From positions 1 through 40,298 of the forward strand of contig CAJAES010000021.1 in assembly GCA_903938815.1 (NCBI GenBank): 40,298 nucleotides of DNA. The letters are read 5' to 3'. Below are positions 38,855 to 40,298 of the stretch, piece by piece. The position numbers were made by a program, and so were the translations under genes. The stretch comes from an uncultured beta proteobacterium. Its GTDB lineage: Bacteria; Pseudomonadota; Gammaproteobacteria; Burkholderiales; Burkholderiaceae_C. Numbering within the stretch: position 1 is the stretch's first letter; each line of letters begins with the position of its first letter. Under the pieces are notes generated by a model, which saw nothing but the letters and a program-made list of their open reading frames with translations, ran no database searches and had not been told where the DNA came from.

Positions 38855-40298
38855 TCAGGCGCGCACGGCCTCGGGCCACCAGCGCGCGAGTTCGTCGCGC
38901 AGCGAATCCAGCAGCAGGGGCTTGGTGAGGTAGCCCACCATGCCGGCGGCCCGGCAGGCGTCGGCATCCGTGCTCATGGCGTGCGCGGTCAGGGCGACGA
39001 TCGGGAAATCGGGCAGTTCCCCGCGTCGCTGGCGTTCGCGCAGTGCACGCGTGGCGGCAAGGCCGTCCATCACGGGCATCTGCAGGTCCATCAGGACCAG
39101 CCGCGGCGGCTCCGTGGCGCAGGCCTTCAGCGCCTGCTCGCCATCGACGGCGGTGCGGGCGCTGATGCCTAGCACCCGCAGGAACTCCTCGGCGATCAAG
39201 CGGTTGACCGCGTTGTCCTCGACCACCAGCACATGCCCGTCGCCGATGGCCCTGGGCGGCGGAGGCGGCAGCGTGATCCGGGGCGGGCCGGCGGTCATGA
39301 GATGCAGGTCACGCGGCGTGAGCGGCATCACGTAGGCCGCGCAGCCCTGGGCCAGCGCCTGCTGCTCCAGCTGAGGGTGGTCCCAGTCGGGCCGGATGAG
39401 CAGGGCGATGCGGGCCAGGGGCAAGGCCGCACGCAGGGCCGTGAGGTCGGTCCCGGCCTCGAGCACATGCTCGGCCAGCACCACCATCGCCGGCCGGCCG
39501 GATTCCGGCAGGGCCGCGGCGTGAGCGACGGCAGCGGCGCAATCCGGCACGAGTTCGGATGTCCAGCCCAGCCGCCGCAACCGGCGCTGCAGCCACTCGC
39601 CGAGGAGGGGTTGGCGGTACACGAGCCAGGCATGCCCGTGCCCGTGCCCGGGCGCTGGCAGGGGGTCGGGGTCCGGGGCCGCCGTGAGCAGCAGCGTCAC
39701 CGTGAAGACGCTGCCCTCGCCGGGCACGCTGCGCACGGTGACGTCGCCTCCCATCCTGCGTGCCAGTTCGCGTGCGATGCCCAGGCCCAGGCCGGTGCCG
39801 CCGTGGCTGCGGCTCAGGCTGGCGTCGCCCTGCACGAAATCCTCGAAAACCCGGGCGGCGTGCTCCGCGGGCAGGCCGGGCCCGGTGTCCTCGACATCCA
39901 GCGTGAGCCGCACCTGGCCCGGCATGCCGTCCGCGGGGGCCAGCCGTCCCTGGAGCGCGACGTGGCCGCGCTCCGTGAACTTGGCGGCGTTGCCGACGAG
40001 GTGGGAGACGATCTGCCGCACGCGGGGCTCGTCGCCTCGCACCCAGGTGGGCTCGCCTTCCCAGTCGTAGCGGACCGACAGCCCGCGGGCGCGCACCGAC
40101 GGCATCATGCCGCGCAGAACCTCGGCAACGGCCTCGGCGAGGTCGAAGGGCTCGTGCGCCAGGGCCAGTTCGCCGTCGCGCAGGCGGGTCAGGTCCAGCA
40201 CCTGCTCGATCGTCTTCTGCAGCGCGCGGCCGGATTGCATCGCCACCTCGAGGTAGCGGCGCTGCGCGGGGTCGGCCGCGACCCGATGGGAGAGGTCG
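38855..40298 (-). CDS. Hybrid sensor histidine kinase with receiver domain, 5' end outside the window
   Basis: The visible 481 codons run open to the window edge. They begin within the HisKA dimerisation helices (RYLEVAMQSGRALQKTIEQV; the phospho-accepting His is outside). HATPase_c follows with HLVGNAAKFTERG, DVEDTGPGLP and GGTGLGLGIARELARRMGG. Next comes a divergent receiver-like domain lacking a clear DxxMP motif, then a true receiver domain near the C-terminus (HVLVVEDNAVNR, phospho-acceptor Asp in LVLMDLQMPVMDG, TAHAM, and the Lys in LTKP). A His-Gly-rich linker precedes the receiver-like domain. It is convergent with the EamA gene. The sensor part and signal lie beyond the window. Confidence 0.93.
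   Translation of the reverse strand, partial: DLSHRVAADPAQRRYLEVAMQSGRALQKTIEQVLDLTRLRDGELALAHEPFDLAEAVAEVLRGMMPSVRARGLSVRYDWEGEPTWVRGDEPRVRQIVSHLVGNAAKFTERGHVALQGRLAPADGMPGQVRLTLDVEDTGPGLPAEHAARVFEDFVQGDASLSRSHGGTGLGLGIARELARRMGGDVTVRSVPGEGSVFTVTLLLTAAPDPDPLPAPGHGHGHAWLVYRQPLLGEWLQRRLRRLGWTSELVPDCAAAVAHAAALPESGRPAMVVLAEHVLEAGTDLTALRAALPLARIALLIRPDWDHPQLEQQALAQGCAAYVMPLTPRDLHLMTAGPPRITLPPPPPRAIGDGHVLVVEDNAVNRLIAEEFLRVLGISARTAVDGEQALKACATEPPRLVLMDLQMPVMDGLAATRALRERQRRGELPDFPIVALTAHAMSTDADACRAAGMVGYLTKPLLLDSLRDELARWWPEAVRA

Noticed and set aside
1..40298. CRISPR array, prophage or integrated element
   Set aside because: No regularly spaced repeats, phage genes, integrase, transposase or tRNA-associated direct repeats were seen anywhere in the window.

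Overview
The window is about 40.3 kb of GC-rich chromosomal DNA from a betaproteobacterium, most likely order Burkholderiales (the Sphaerotilaceae/Comamonadaceae-type group of Rubrivivax, Leptothrix and relatives). This rests on the tRNA-Tyr/Gly/Thr-tuf cluster, the rpe-gph-trp neighbourhood with apaG and mltA beside it, the fused indolepyruvate oxidoreductase, and betaproteobacterial families such as PF10136. The genus is not decided. There is no CRISPR array, prophage, insertion sequence or rRNA. The content is mostly core metabolism, with some signalling genes and several interesting intergenic elements.

Layout. 1-714: 5' end of tuf and three tRNA genes (minus strand), with a promoter inside the 3' end of ung. 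698-6455: a minus-strand tryptophan operon in the order trpL-trpE-trpG-ltaE-trpD-trpC-ung. It has a leader peptide with three Trp codons and mutually exclusive downstream hairpins, and a threonine aldolase gene sits inside it. 6537-14649: the usual rpe-gph-trpE order has been opened up. gph and rpe are still on the trp strand, but between them or beside them lie a chalcone-isomerase-like protein, a saccharopine-dehydrogenase-like enzyme with a divergent Lrp regulator, a chemoreceptor with a C-terminal Cache domain, the RNA helicase DbpA, and a membrane protein related to Mrr nucleases. 14674-19269: apaG, a PF10136 membrane protein, a GNAT acetyltransferase, a possible 39-residue membrane protein and the lytic transglycosylase mltA. 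19290-25554: a membrane diguanylate cyclase, then a second Lrp regulator divergent from a fused indolepyruvate:ferredoxin oxidoreductase, which is followed by a DUF4743-type Nudix hydrolase. 25708-29229: a cytochrome c5-like protein, then a convergent minus-strand cluster purU, SnoaL-like protein, YheT-like hydrolase and an unknown conserved protein. 29253-30739: an ECF sigma factor and RskA-type anti-sigma factor, separated by two identical tandem 71-bp repeats. 30734-36553: minus-strand PAS histidine kinase, zf-CHCC protein and ilvE, then alr-arfB and radA with a downstream small membrane protein. 36666-40298: lplT, an EamA transporter and the 3' part of a hybrid sensor kinase.

How the parts relate. 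Tryptophan synthesis appears to be controlled by ribosome-mediated attenuation. Each amino-acid-related enzyme with a divergent Lrp gene (saccharopine dehydrogenase, indolepyruvate oxidoreductase) has repeated or inverted motifs in the shared spacer that look like operators. The Nudix gene directly behind the thiamine-diphosphate-dependent oxidoreductase suggests clearance of damaged cofactor. A recurring detail is a -10-like hexamer exactly 7 nt before an ATG that lacks a Shine-Dalgarno sequence (apaG, rpe, purU, mltA, trpL). This predicts a set of leaderless transcripts; rpe and apaG share one perfectly symmetrical palindromic -10.

All calls are from reading the sequence and its translations. 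No database search was run, so family names rest on recalled motifs.
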